From assembly GCA_014378105.1 (NCBI GenBank), contig JACMOI010000010.1, positions 57,584 through 121,583 of the forward strand: a stretch of DNA of 64,000 nucleotides, written 5' to 3'. A model generated the notes under the pieces. That model saw only the letters and a program-made list of their open reading frames with translations, did not search any database and was not told where the DNA came from. The translations under genes and the position numbers were made by a program. The first letter of the stretch is position 1; every line of letters begins with the position of its first letter. The stretch is from Pseudopedobacter sp. Its GTDB lineage: Bacteria > Bacteroidota > Bacteroidia > Sphingobacteriales > Sphingobacteriaceae. Below are positions 38,329 to 47,543 of the stretch, one piece after another.

Positions 38329-39553
38329 GAATAGTGATATCGTCAGAAGGTTCGCTGTTATTCCTCATCTCACTTATTTTCTTCATCAACTTTTGATGTA
38401 AAACGGGTAATTCATCTTGCTGATTTTTTTTTAGAAAGTCCTTCAACTCATCTTCTGATAAAGACTGATCCTCTTCACCATCAAATTCTATAATTCCATC
38501 AGTATAATTGAAAACTATTGCATCTTTTTCAATAGTAATTTCACCTTCGTTAATAAAAGGCAACTCATCAAAAACACCAATCATGGTAGTCCCTTTTTTC
38601 AGTTCTTCAATTTGATCGTTTTGGATGATTAAAGAAGCATTATGTCCTGCATTTACATATTTTATGGTCCTATCTTTTTGATGGTAAAGTCCAATAAATA
38701 AGGTAATAAACCGATCACCTTTAGTATTGTTAAAAACAACTTGGTTTAATCTTGTTACTAAATCAGAGAGGCTAATATCCAGCGATACCAAAGCTCTTAA
38801 ACTTGCTTGAAAATTAGACATGATTAATGCTGCTGAGATTCCTTTTCCTGATACATCAGCAACGCACCAAAGAAATTTATTATCCTTTAAAGGGATGAAA
38901 TCAAAAAAATCTCCTCCAATATTTTGATGGGGTAGATAGACTGATTCAACATCTAAAATAGGATTATTGGGAAGATTTTGTGGGATTAACATATTTTGAA
39001 CCTGACCAGCCAGCTCAACTTCTCTCTGTAATCTCTCGCGATGGATACGCTCTTTAAATAACTTCTTGTTTTCAAAAGCTACAATAATTACATTGATTAA
39101 AGTTTGTATATAATCTACTTTGTTATCAATTAACTTAGCTTCTTTAAAGTCACCAACTAAGACAAATGCAAGTGGGTCATCTTTATGATAAACAGGTATA
39201 AAATAATCATATGCACTTATTCTTTTGTCAGGATGATGGGTGGTTTCAATAGGTATTTTAAGTGGAATTAATTCTTGAGTTATTTCCTGAAAATTTTCAA
39301 ACGATTCTAATTCTCCACCAAAATTAGAGACACAATAAAATTCATTTATGTTTTGAAGAAGCAATCTAAATTTTCCGATCTTTAGATTTCCTTTCATAAT
39401 CATTTCCAGCATTTCGATAAGAGTTTCGCTAGAAACATTACTATTTATTGCTCTTGTAACCTCAAGTAAAGCATTAAGCTCCGCCTGCCTTTCTAATAAA
39501 AGCTCTATTAAATCTATCTGACTATCATTTTCTGATGGATGATTTTTGGGCAT
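38309..39553 (-). CDS. PP2C/SpoIIE-type protein phosphatase with GAF-like sensor
   Basis: 414 aa. An N-terminal GAF-like region (about residues 15-175) is joined through a short coiled coil (LFKERIHRERLQREVELAGQVQNMLIPQ) to a SpoIIE/RsbU phosphatase domain with IGGDFFDFIPL near 212, CVADVSGKGISAALIM near 230, KYVNAGHNASLI near 297 and VFNYTDGIIEFDG near 346, holding the metal-binding aspartates. Such enzymes usually act on anti-sigma-factor antagonists; no partner (STAS or kinase) is encoded nearby. Confidence 0.92.
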   Translation of the reverse strand: MPKNHPSENDSQIDLIELLLERQAELNALLEVTRAINSNVSSETLIEMLEMIMKGNLKIGKFRLLLQNINEFYCVSNFGGELESFENFQEITQELIPLKIPIETTHHPDKRISAYDYFIPVYHKDDPLAFVLVGDFKEAKLIDNKVDYIQTLINVIIVAFENKKLFKERIHRERLQREVELAGQVQNMLIPQNLPNNPILDVESVYLPHQNIGGDFFDFIPLKDNKFLWCVADVSGKGISAALIMSNFQASLRALVSLDISLSDLVTRLNQVVFNNTKGDRFITLFIGLYHQKDRTIKYVNAGHNASLIIQNDQIEELKKGTTMIGVFDELPFINEGEITIEKDAIVFNYTDGIIEFDGEEDQSLSEDELKDFLKKNQQDELPVLHQKLMKKISEMRNNSEPSDDITILTLKFH

Positions 39554-39608
39554 AAACTAGGTGTATTTATAAGATATCTAAAATAGTTAATCCTGCATAA
39601 AACTGCAA

Positions 39609-40721
39609 CTAAACATTGCTGTTTTGTGATTTTACGTCAAATAAGTCTCTTAATCCAATGGTTACTAAATTGAATGCATATACCATCAACATAATCATTA
39701 ATCCTGGAATTATTGCTAGATAAGCAGCATCAATAATAATATAACCATAATGTTCTTTAATCATACCTCCCCATGTTGGCATAGGTGGCTGAGCGCCAAA
39801 TCCTAGAAAGCTTAACCCAGCTTCCAATAAAATTGCTGATGCAAAATTAGAAGCTGCAACAACCAGAATTGGACCTAAAATATTTGGTAAAATATGTTTA
39901 TAAATGATTCTTGAATTACCATAGCCCAAAGATTTTGCTGCTTCAACAAACTGGGCATTTTTTATTGATATGACTTGCCCTCTAACCAAACGGGCAACTT
40001 CTACCCACATGGATAAGCCTACAGCAATAAAAACTTGCCAGAAACCTTTACCTAAAGCAAAAGATATCGCTATCACTAGTAATAGGGTGGGTAAAGACCA
40101 AAGGACATTCATTAACCAGCTAATGCCAGTATCAATTTTGCCACTAAAATAACCTGCAATTGCACCTAAGGAAATACCTATCAAAACACTGATAAGAACA
40201 GCCATAAAGCCTACTATTAATGATACTCTTGAGCCGATAATAACTCTGCTTAATAAATCACGTCCATAAATATCGGTACCTAGCCAAAAAGTCTTTTGAG
40301 TGATATTGTCTTTTTTTATCTGATCAATATCTTTGGTATGAAATTTTTCTAATAAAATTTCATGTAATTCCCCAGCTTGTCCACCACCAACATATTCTTG
40401 ATAGATTAACTTTTGTTGCAGAAAATGATATTTTATTACTGGAATTTCATCATATAAAGACGGTTGACCAAAGAACATTTTTTCTATCAAGCCTACTTTT
40501 TTTTGGGTTGGATTTTTCGGAATTTTGATGATAGTAAAAGTGGAGCCAGGTTTTTCAATATTAAGCTGCAAGCTCATGTCATTAGCCATTGGGCTATCAT
40601 CAGGAGTGACAAGGTATCCTATAATAGAAATGAAGGTCGTAAGAATGATGAAAATAAGACCAGATAACGCAAGCTTATTTTTTTTGAATTTTTTCCACGA
40701 AGATTTTTGTTGGCTATCCAC
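39609..40721 (-). CDS. DppC/OppC-type peptide ABC transporter permease
   Basis: 370 aa. TM1 (LALSGLIFIILTTFISIIGYLV near residue 15) is followed by a periplasmic insert of about 110 residues, then FWLGTDIYGRDLLSRVIIGSRVSLIVG near 145 and the EAA loop EAAKSLGYGNSRIIYKHILPNIL near 262, typical of the inner-membrane permeases of oligopeptide/dipeptide importers. No partner permease (DppB), ATPase or binding protein is adjacent, so it must assemble with products encoded elsewhere. Downstream gene of the run LPG-flippase, GT2, permease. Confidence 0.92.
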   Translation of the reverse strand: MDSQQKSSWKKFKKNKLALSGLIFIILTTFISIIGYLVTPDDSPMANDMSLQLNIEKPGSTFTIIKIPKNPTQKKVGLIEKMFFGQPSLYDEIPVIKYHFLQQKLIYQEYVGGGQAGELHEILLEKFHTKDIDQIKKDNITQKTFWLGTDIYGRDLLSRVIIGSRVSLIVGFMAVLISVLIGISLGAIAGYFSGKIDTGISWLMNVLWSLPTLLLVIAISFALGKGFWQVFIAVGLSMWVEVARLVRGQVISIKNAQFVEAAKSLGYGNSRIIYKHILPNILGPILVVAASNFASAILLEAGLSFLGFGAQPPMPTWGGMIKEHYGYIIIDAAYLAIIPGLMIMLMVYAFNLVTIGLRDLFDVKSQNSNV

Positions 40722-40730
40722 GAATCTAAT

Positions 40731-41861
40731 TTACTTAACCATTCGACCTTTCCAATGATATTTCCCTGAATTTCCTAAAATACCGATATAGACTAAGTAT
40801 AAAACATGTAAAAATGTAAGCAATATTAAAAGAATCATTAAACTCTTTCTTTTAGCAAAGGAAAGTAAAGGCTTTAAATAAAAAATCTCAAGAATAAATT
40901 TAATTATAAATTGGATACATGCTAACTTAAAAAAAATTGGATTAAATAATCCAAAAATTAAATTAGAAATCAGAGTAACGTTGAATAACCAATAAGATAT
41001 AGCTAAGGCAATGATCTTTACATCTTTGTATTTTACACTTTTGCTTGCCCAACGTTTTCTTTGTTGTAAAAATTCTTTAAGGTTTGGTTTGGCATGTGTA
41101 AAAACTATAGCTTCTTCTGCTTTACAAAATCCAATACTACCTGGATAAGCATGTGCTACTTTATGTAAAAAAAGTTCATCATCTCCAGATGCTAAATCAT
41201 CAATTCCTTTAAAACCATCTAATTTGATAAAGACAGATTTTTTATAAGCTAAATTAGCACCATTACAAGTTGAAGGCATTTTATTACCAATGCCAGCGGC
41301 TCCTAAACCAATCAGATATAGAAACTCGAGTGTTTGAAGTTTTTCAAACAGACTCTTTTCTTCAAAATAAATTACTGGAGCGCTAATGAGGTTAAAATTA
41401 TTTTGTTCGTAACAATCCACCATTGTTTTTAACCAAAAGGGTTTCATCCGACAATCAGCATCAGTTGTGATAATTAATTCACCTTTAGAAAGTTGAATAG
41501 CTTCTGAAATGGCTTTCTTTTTATAAGAGTTAAGCGGTTTCTTCTCATTCAATTGCATCAGCTTAACTCCTTGTGAAGCATAGCTTTTAATTATTTTTGA
41601 GGTTTGGTCTGTTGAGTGATCGTCAACTACAATTAATTCAAATAAATCTTTTGGATAATCCTGATTTAAAATATCTTCTATGGTGAGATGAATTTTGTCC
41701 TCCTCATTTCTGGCTGCAATTAAAATTGAAACCATAGTTTTTGGAGATGCAGCACTTGGAGTAAAATCTGGAATATTAAGCCATCCTCTTCGCAAAAAAA
41801 GAACTAAAAATGCATACAAAAAAGTAAGCAATAAGGAGATGATACTAATTACGTTGATCAA
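40731..41861 (-). CDS. Membrane-anchored glycosyltransferase family 2 protein
   Basis: 376 aa. One N-terminal membrane segment (INVISIISLLLTFLYAFLVLFL), a GT2 catalytic domain with TMVSILIAARNEEDKIHLTIEDIL near residue 43, LIVVDDHSTDQT near 79, LIITTDADCRM (DxD-like) near 129 and the QQRKRWASKS motif (Q-x-x-R-W) near 265, then three or four C-terminal membrane helices. Processive-synthase-like topology suggests a polysaccharide or glycolipid product. It overlaps the upstream flippase-like gene by 17 nt. Confidence 0.9.
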   Translation of the reverse strand: MINVISIISLLLTFLYAFLVLFLRRGWLNIPDFTPSAASPKTMVSILIAARNEEDKIHLTIEDILNQDYPKDLFELIVVDDHSTDQTSKIIKSYASQGVKLMQLNEKKPLNSYKKKAISEAIQLSKGELIITTDADCRMKPFWLKTMVDCYEQNNFNLISAPVIYFEEKSLFEKLQTLEFLYLIGLGAAGIGNKMPSTCNGANLAYKKSVFIKLDGFKGIDDLASGDDELFLHKVAHAYPGSIGFCKAEEAIVFTHAKPNLKEFLQQRKRWASKSVKYKDVKIIALAISYWLFNVTLISNLIFGLFNPIFFKLACIQFIIKFILEIFYLKPLLSFAKRKSLMILLILLTFLHVLYLVYIGILGNSGKYHWKGRMVK

Positions 41862-42816
41862 AGAAGTTGAGTTTAAAAACGAAGAAAGATCCTAAAATAG
41901 CAGGAATAATAAGATTAATCAACCAAATTAACGCAGTAGCTGCCATCACTGCAATTTCTTGATGCGTAATAAAAGAAAAGAAATAGGTTGCTGTCATACT
42001 TCTTACGCCAATATCTAATAAATCTAATGATGGCAAAGCCGATTGTACAAAGAACAAAATGAATACCATAAAAGCTGATTGGTATAAATGGATATCAGGA
42101 ATTAACAAATGTATTACTAGTAAATACTGTGTGGTAAAAACTGTAAACCTACTTATGCTCAGTAATAAGACTTTGCTTAGTTCGCTTTTATTGTATCGCG
42201 TTAATACCCCAAAAAATTTTTGAAATCTTTTAAGAAAACCGATGGAGTTTAAAAGTTTAAATAACCACTTAATATTAAAATAAAATATTAGGAGGAATAA
42301 GCAAAAACCGAATACCAGAATACTGATTGCAAATAGTAGAACATTATCCATAGGTATAAATTTAGATAAGAACCATAATGTCGCTATCGACCCTAAAATA
42401 TTAGTAATGATTAATTGAGAAATACTACCAACAACCATCGCAACCATTCCTTGTATTCTTTTTCGGGGAGAAAGAAAGAAAATTCTACCCCCATATTCGC
42501 CCACTCGGTTTGGTGTAAAAATAGCCCATGTTAAACCGCAAAAAACTGATTCAATTGCTTTGTATAAGCTAATTTTTTCGACTTTACTGATCAAGAATTT
42601 CCATTTAATACTTTCTAAAAACCAATTGACAAACATCAACAAGAAAATAATAATAAGGGTAACCCAAACCTGCCATTTTTTTAATCCTAAGATAATTTCA
42701 TTAAAGTTCTTTAAATTATCATTATCTAATAATTTACGATAGATAAAAATACCGGCGAGTGTAACTATAAGTAGTTTAATAGTATAGCTAAATATTTTTT
42801 TTTGAGTCTTGTTCAA
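41845..42816 (-). CDS. Lysylphosphatidylglycerol-synthase-TM / UPF0104 family membrane protein
   Basis: 323 aa with 8 or so membrane segments and the family pattern WFLESIKWKFLISKVEKISLYKAIESVFCGLTWAIFTPNRVGEYGGRIFFLSP near residues 65-120. This is the flippase-like membrane region of MprF without the aminoacyltransferase domain; family members are linked to lipid or glycolipid translocation. It overlaps GT2 by 17 nt, so the pair may make and move one glycolipid (inference). Confidence 0.87.
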   Translation of the reverse strand: MNKTQKKIFSYTIKLLIVTLAGIFIYRKLLDNDNLKNFNEIILGLKKWQVWVTLIIIFLLMFVNWFLESIKWKFLISKVEKISLYKAIESVFCGLTWAIFTPNRVGEYGGRIFFLSPRKRIQGMVAMVVGSISQLIITNILGSIATLWFLSKFIPMDNVLLFAISILVFGFCLFLLIFYFNIKWLFKLLNSIGFLKRFQKFFGVLTRYNKSELSKVLLLSISRFTVFTTQYLLVIHLLIPDIHLYQSAFMVFILFFVQSALPSLDLLDIGVRSMTATYFFSFITHQEIAVMAATALIWLINLIIPAILGSFFVFKLNFFDQRN

Positions 42817-42865
42817 ACCGGTAATGCTTTGTGCAATGTTAAGAATTTAGCTTAATATTGTTTTC

Positions 42866-43432
42866 ATGTTGAAAGAAAAATCCAAAGAACGCATTATTTT
42901 AGGGATTGACCCTGGGACTGCTGTGATGGGTTATGGATTACTTAAAGAAACTGGAAACAAAATCGAATTGATTAGTTTGGGCGTCGTTAAAATGACCCAT
43001 CTAGATGATCATTTTCTAAAACTTCAAAGAATTTTTGAAAGAACTACTAGTCTTATAGAACAATATCAGCCAGATTGTATGGCCTTAGAAGCACCATTTT
43101 ATGGTAAAAATATTCAAGTAATGCTAAAGTTAGGTAGGGCACAAGGTGTTGCGATGGCGGCAGGCCTAGCTAAAGGATTACCAATTTTTGAATACTCGCC
43201 AAAGAAAGTTAAACAATCCATTACCGGAAACGGTAATGCAACAAAAGAACAAGTTGCAGCGATGCTAAAGCAGCTGCTAAGTTTTAAAGAAACTCCCGAG
43301 TTTTTAGATGCTACGGATGGATTAGGAGTGGCAGTATGTCATTCTTTCCAAAAAATCACAAGTGCTGGCAGTGGAAAATCATACAGTGGATGGGAGTCTT
43401 TTGCAAAAGGTAATCAAAAAAGAATAAAGTAA
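42866..43432 (+). CDS. ruvC: Crossover junction endodeoxyribonuclease RuvC
   Basis: Resolves Holliday junctions with RuvAB. 188 aa. The acidic catalytic residues are visible: Asp in GIDPGTAVMGYG (near residue 13), Glu in ALEAPFYGKN (near 75) and the Asp/His pair in DATDGLGVAVCH (near 153-164). The start MLKEKSKERIILGIDPG is 49 bp from the divergent flippase-like gene. ruvA and ruvB are not in this window. Confidence 0.96.
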   Translation: MLKEKSKERIILGIDPGTAVMGYGLLKETGNKIELISLGVVKMTHLDDHFLKLQRIFERTTSLIEQYQPDCMALEAPFYGKNIQVMLKLGRAQGVAMAAGLAKGLPIFEYSPKKVKQSITGNGNATKEQVAAMLKQLLSFKETPEFLDATDGLGVAVCHSFQKITSAGSGKSYSGWESFAKGNQKRIK

Positions 43433-43517
43433 TTAAAATTTTCCTTCAGCTTCTAAAGCTTAAACATCGTAATCAATTTAGATTAACATGTTTTTAAAAA
43501 CACCTCTAGCATCTTGC

Positions 43518-43922
43518 TTAAGATTCATCTTTTAAAGCGTCCAATATTCTTAATGCCACCTCGCTTAGTTCTTGTTGAGTTGGCTCCAGTTTATTGTTAC
43601 CAAAATCCATATCTGACATTCGATCAATTGGGATTAAATGAACATGCGCATGCGGAACTTCTAAGCCAATAACTGCAACACCAATTCTTGTACAGGGTAT
43701 GGCTTTTTTAATCGCTTTGGCCACAATTTTGGTAAAAATCATTAAACCGGTATAAAGCTCATCATCAACATCAAAAATATAATCTACTTCCTTTTTAGGG
43801 ATCACTAAAACATGACCCATTTTTAGAGGATTAATATCTAGAAATGCTAAAAAATCGGAAGTCTCCGCAACTTTATGTGCTGGAATATCTCCTGAAACAA
43901 TCTTACTAAATAGAGTTGACAT
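43518..43922 (-). CDS. HIT-family nucleotide hydrolase
   Basis: 134 aa. The histidine triad VPHAHVHLIPI (H-x-H-x-H-x-x, near residue 102) gives the nucleophilic His; the start MSTLFSKIVSGDIPAHKVAE and FLDINPLKMGHVLVIPK are typical of the HinT/Fhit-like group. It hydrolyses AMP-linked or dinucleoside polyphosphate substrates in the cytosol. It lies 57 bp downstream of greA on the same strand, an arrangement I have seen in related genomes. Confidence 0.95.
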   Translation of the reverse strand: MSTLFSKIVSGDIPAHKVAETSDFLAFLDINPLKMGHVLVIPKKEVDYIFDVDDELYTGLMIFTKIVAKAIKKAIPCTRIGVAVIGLEVPHAHVHLIPIDRMSDMDFGNNKLEPTQQELSEVALRILDALKDES

Positions 43923-43979
43923 TGGATTTTTAGATTATTAAGTGTTTAATCTTGTATTTTGATTTTTGCATCTCAAAAG

Positions 43980-44453
43980 CTATCTGCTGATTTCGAGAAC
44001 CTCAAATTCCATTTTACCTGCAGGTACCATAATTTCAATCTTATCACCAACTGATTTACCCAATAAACCCTGCGCAATTGGTGATTTTACAGATATTTTG
44101 CCTGTTTTTACGTCGGCCTCATTTTCTGCAACCAATTGGTAAGTCATAGCAGTTCCGTTTTTTATATTTTTGATTTTAACTATCGATAAAGCTAAAACCT
44201 TAGTTAAATCAAGTTTAGATTCATCAATTAAACGAGCGCTAGCCAAGGTATTCCCTAATTGTGCAATCTTGGTTTCATGCAGTCCTTGAGCTTCTTTCGC
44301 AGCATCATATTCAGCATTTTCTGATAAATCACCTTTATCTCTTGCTTCTGCAATTGCAGCAGATATTTTTCTTCTTCCTTCGGTTTTTAAGTATTTTAAT
44401 TCTTCTTTTAGTTTCTCTAAACCTTCTTTTGTAAAATAAGCTACATCTGTCAT
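43980..44453 (-). CDS. greA: Transcription elongation factor GreA
   Basis: Restarts backtracked RNA polymerase by stimulating transcript cleavage. I start it at the ATG at 44453 (MTDVAYFTKEGLEKLKEELKYL), giving the standard 157 aa; the track's extra 31 residues are upstream sequence. The N-terminal coiled coil carries the acidic tip ARDKGDLSENAEYDAAKE near residue 37, and the C-terminal FKBP-like domain has ISVKSPIAQGLLGKSVGDKIEI near 117. It is probably transcribed with the HIT gene. Confidence 0.97.
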   Translation of the reverse strand: MTDVAYFTKEGLEKLKEELKYLKTEGRRKISAAIAEARDKGDLSENAEYDAAKEAQGLHETKIAQLGNTLASARLIDESKLDLTKVLALSIVKIKNIKNGTAMTYQLVAENEADVKTGKISVKSPIAQGLLGKSVGDKIEIMVPAGKMEFEVLEISR

Positions 44454-44585
44454 CTTCTTCCTGTTATTTTGGTTATTGACTAAAAGAGCCCGACTAACGC
44501 CAATCTCTAAAAAACAAACAAGACTATATCTGCTTTTCGCATACATAGTCTTGCTTCTATTGGTACGAAGATATAGAATTAGATT

Positions 44586-45518
44586 TTAAATTTCCAAATT
44601 TTTCAATTTCTCCGCCAGTACCTCTGATATTTTTCGATAAGAATCAAAAGTCCAACCGCCAATGTGAGGGGTTAAAATCACTTTTTCTTCTTTAATTAAG
44701 TCTTGATAAAAATCTGCATCGGCTAAAGCCGGAAACTTTTCTTTTTCTAACACATCTAAGCCTGCGCCCAAAATCCTATTCTCTTTGATAGCCTTTAAAA
44801 CAGATTGGGTATTGACAATCTCTCCTCTGGATGCATTGATAAAGAATAGGGGTTTACGGAAATAGCTTAAATAATCATCGTTTACGAGCTTTTTTGTTTC
44901 CCTTGTTAATGGAATATGGAAACTTATTACATCGCTATATTTTACAATTTCTTCCATACTAGATTCTTTGGCGAAATCATCAGTGAAACGGGTTTTATAC
45001 TTGTCATAAGCCAAAACAGTAACTTCAAAACCTTTCAATTTTTTTGCAAAAGCACCGCCATTATTTCCGTATCCGATTACACCTATAGTTTTGCCTTTTA
45101 ATTCGTAACCACGGTTTCCTTCGCGTTCCCAAATGCCATTTCTAATTTCTGTATCTGCCTTTCTAAAATTGTTCATCAGCGAAAGCAATAAACCCACACA
45201 GTGTTCGCCAACAGCATCAGCATTTCCTTCTGGGGCATTTATGAGTTGAATATTTTTTTCATCAGCGTAAGCCACATCAATATTATCCATTCCGGCGCCA
45301 GCTCGGGCTACAAATTTTAAGTTTGGAGCCATATCAATTACTTCTTTATCTACCCTAAATTTGGTTCTGATAGCCAAACCCACATAATCTTTCAAAATCT
45401 CTAAAACTTTTTCTTTTTTGATGAATGGTTGATCATCCACCTCGAAACCAATTTGCTCGGCTGCAATTTTAAAAGCAGGATGCAAATCATCTACTATTAA
45501 TATTTTTCCTCTACTCAT
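44586..45518 (-). CDS. D-2-hydroxyacid dehydrogenase (phosphoglycerate-dehydrogenase-like)
   Basis: I choose the ATG at 45518 (MSRGKILIVDDLHPAF), 310 aa, whose ATG overlaps the rsmA stop (ATGA). The NAD-binding motif GVIGYGNNGGAFAKKL lies near residue 145, the catalytic Arg in FINASRGEIV near 227, Glu in LDVLEKEKFPA near 255 and His in LTPHIGGWTFDS near 281. Relatives oxidise 3-phosphoglycerate (SerA), glycerate or erythronate 4-phosphate. There is no ACT domain and no serC nearby, so the exact substrate is open. It is co-transcribed with rsmA. Confidence 0.9.
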   Translation of the reverse strand: MSRGKILIVDDLHPAFKIAAEQIGFEVDDQPFIKKEKVLEILKDYVGLAIRTKFRVDKEVIDMAPNLKFVARAGAGMDNIDVAYADEKNIQLINAPEGNADAVGEHCVGLLLSLMNNFRKADTEIRNGIWEREGNRGYELKGKTIGVIGYGNNGGAFAKKLKGFEVTVLAYDKYKTRFTDDFAKESSMEEIVKYSDVISFHIPLTRETKKLVNDDYLSYFRKPLFFINASRGEIVNTQSVLKAIKENRILGAGLDVLEKEKFPALADADFYQDLIKEEKVILTPHIGGWTFDSYRKISEVLAEKLKNLEI

Positions 45519-46297
45519 GCTAATTTCAAACTGATAGATTGGGTTAACTCCACAAAATCCTGTACGCTCAAACGCTCGGCTCTCAAAGTCCAAACGTTTC
45601 CATTGTCTTGTTTATCTTTTGAGATAATGCCGGATAAGGCATTGCTCAATGTTTTTCTTCTTTGATTAAAACCTGCTTTTACCACCTGCCAAAATAATTT
45701 CTCATCACAATTCAAGCTTTTAATTTCATTTCTGCTCAATCTAATCACCGCCGAAAGGACTTTTGGTGGCGGGTTGAAAACACCAGCTTTTACGGTAAAT
45801 AAATACTGACATTGATAATAAGATTGTAAAAACACACTTAAAATGCCATATTCTTTGCTACCTGGTTTTGCGGTACAACGTTCAGCAACTTCTTTTTGGA
45901 ACATCCCTACCACTTCAGACACTTGGTCTCGATTATCTAGCACCTTAAATAGAATTTGAGAGCTAATATTATAAGGGAAATTACCTATGATGGCAAAAGC
46001 CGATGGGAAAACTGCTTTAAAGTTGAGTTGAAGAAAATCAGCATTCAACAATTTATCGCCTAATTGAGGATATTTTTTTTCTAGGTACTCAAAAGACTCT
46101 TTATCAATATCAATCAGGTAAGTTTCAAATTCTTTTTTTTGCAATAAAAAGTCTGATAAAACACCCATTCCTGGTCCAACTTCTAAAACCTGCTGATATT
46201 TATCATGGCGTATCAGGCTGTTTACAATCTTTTCAGCGATATTTTTATCGGTTAAAAAATGTTGTCCAAGATGCTTTTTAGCTTTTACTACGCTCAT
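45515..46297 (-). CDS. rsmA: 16S rRNA (adenine-1518/1519-N6) dimethyltransferase
   Basis: Dimethylates the two adenines of the 3-prime-terminal 16S hairpin. The ATG at 46297 (MSVVKAKKHLGQHFLTDKNIAEKI) gives 260 aa, the usual length. SAM motif I is LEVGPGMGVLSDFLL near residue 40 and motif IV NFPYNISSQIL near 107. The GVFNPPPKVLSAVIRL and FNQRRKTLSNAL segments confirm the KsgA family. Divergent from pdxA, as in many Gram-negative genomes where ksgA and pdxA are neighbours. Confidence 0.97.
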   Translation of the reverse strand: MSVVKAKKHLGQHFLTDKNIAEKIVNSLIRHDKYQQVLEVGPGMGVLSDFLLQKKEFETYLIDIDKESFEYLEKKYPQLGDKLLNADFLQLNFKAVFPSAFAIIGNFPYNISSQILFKVLDNRDQVSEVVGMFQKEVAERCTAKPGSKEYGILSVFLQSYYQCQYLFTVKAGVFNPPPKVLSAVIRLSRNEIKSLNCDEKLFWQVVKAGFNQRRKTLSNALSGIISKDKQDNGNVWTLRAERLSVQDFVELTQSISLKLA

Positions 46298-46398
46298 TTC
46301 TGTGTAAAGATGAGTACAAATTACGGAATTTGTAATCTTTAAAATTAACATTCATTGCAAAATCTTTATTTTGCAGAAATTTTGAAAATCATATAGGT

Positions 46399-47454
46399 AT
46401 GAGCGAATTGTTAAAAGTTGGAATTTCTATTGGTGACGTAAACGGAATTGGTTTGGAAGTAATTATGAAAACTTTGTCCGAATCGGAAGTTTATAAATAC
46501 TGTACGCCAATAGTTTATGGGCATACTAAAGTGGCTTCGTTTCATCGTAAAATAGTTGGAATTCAAGAGTTTATCTTTCAGGTCATTCAAGATGCTCATC
46601 AAGCGCATGCTGGTAAACCCAATATGATTAATTGTTGGGAAGAGGATGTGAAAATTGAGTTAGGCGTTTCTAATGAAACTGGAGGGAAATATGCTTTTTT
46701 ATCCTTACAAAGAGCAACAGAAGATTTAGTTTCGGGCAAAATTGATGCGTTAGTTACAGCGCCCATTAACAAACACAACATTCAAAACGAAGTTTTTAAG
46801 TATGCTGGTCATACCGAGTATGTGCAAGCTATGTCGGGCGCAACTGATTCATTAATGTTATTGATGAGTAATGAGTTGAAAGTAGGTGTCGTAACTGGGC
46901 ATATTCCAGTAAAAGAAATTTCTGAAAATATTACGTATGATGCTATTCTTTCTAAATTAAGAATGATGCATCAATCCTTAAAAAGTGATTTTTGGATCGA
47001 GAAACCTAAAATAGCTGTATTGGGCTTAAATCCGCATGCTGGCGATAGTGGTTTATTAGGTTTAGAAGAATTAGAGATAATTATCCCGGCGATAGAAATG
47101 GCTACTAAAGAGGGAATTTTTGCTTATGGTACTTACCCAGCGGATGGTTTTTTCGGAAATCAAGGTTATACCAAATTTGATGCAGTTTTAGCAATGTATC
47201 ACGATCAAGGATTGATTCCATTTAAATCTCTTTCTTTTCATCATGGAGTTAATTTTACAGCTGGCTTATCAGTCGTAAGAACATCTCCAGATCACGGTAC
47301 GGGGTATGATATTGCTGGAAAAAATATGGCTTCGCCAACATCTTTTAGAGATGCACTTTACGAGGCAACACACATTGTAAAAAACAGAAGAGAGCAGAAG
47401 GAGTTAGTGGACAATACATTACCATTCACTAAAATGAGTAGAGACAGAGATTAG
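46399..47454 (+). CDS. pdxA: 4-hydroxythreonine-4-phosphate dehydrogenase
   Basis: Oxidises 4-phosphohydroxy-L-threonine in the deoxyxylulose-independent end of the DXP-dependent vitamin B6 pathway, before ring closure by PdxJ. 351 aa. Family segments: VGISIGDVNGIGLEVIMKTL near residue 6, VTAPINKHNIQ near 121, YAGHTEYVQAM near 135 (metal His), LNPHAGDSGLLG near 211 and AMYHDQGLIPFKSL near 272. No pdxJ is adjacent. It was probably transcribed apart from yceD, which follows after 89 bp. Confidence 0.96.
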   Translation: MSELLKVGISIGDVNGIGLEVIMKTLSESEVYKYCTPIVYGHTKVASFHRKIVGIQEFIFQVIQDAHQAHAGKPNMINCWEEDVKIELGVSNETGGKYAFLSLQRATEDLVSGKIDALVTAPINKHNIQNEVFKYAGHTEYVQAMSGATDSLMLLMSNELKVGVVTGHIPVKEISENITYDAILSKLRMMHQSLKSDFWIEKPKIAVLGLNPHAGDSGLLGLEELEIIIPAIEMATKEGIFAYGTYPADGFFGNQGYTKFDAVLAMYHDQGLIPFKSLSFHHGVNFTAGLSVVRTSPDHGTGYDIAGKNMASPTSFRDALYEATHIVKNRREQKELVDNTLPFTKMSRDRD

Positions 47455-47543
47455 GATAAGGAATCACTCAAAAAATGATAATTCAAAAAATCTTTTCCAA
47501 CTCCATATATTTTTCATAATTTTGCAGGCTTAATTGTCGAACT

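Noticed and set aside
31401-42816. The glycosyltransferase and export genes as one single operonic O-antigen locus
   Set aside because: The genes run on both strands, interspersed with rnhB, a phosphatase and a permease; no sugar-nucleotide synthesis genes are present. It is better described as several small units.
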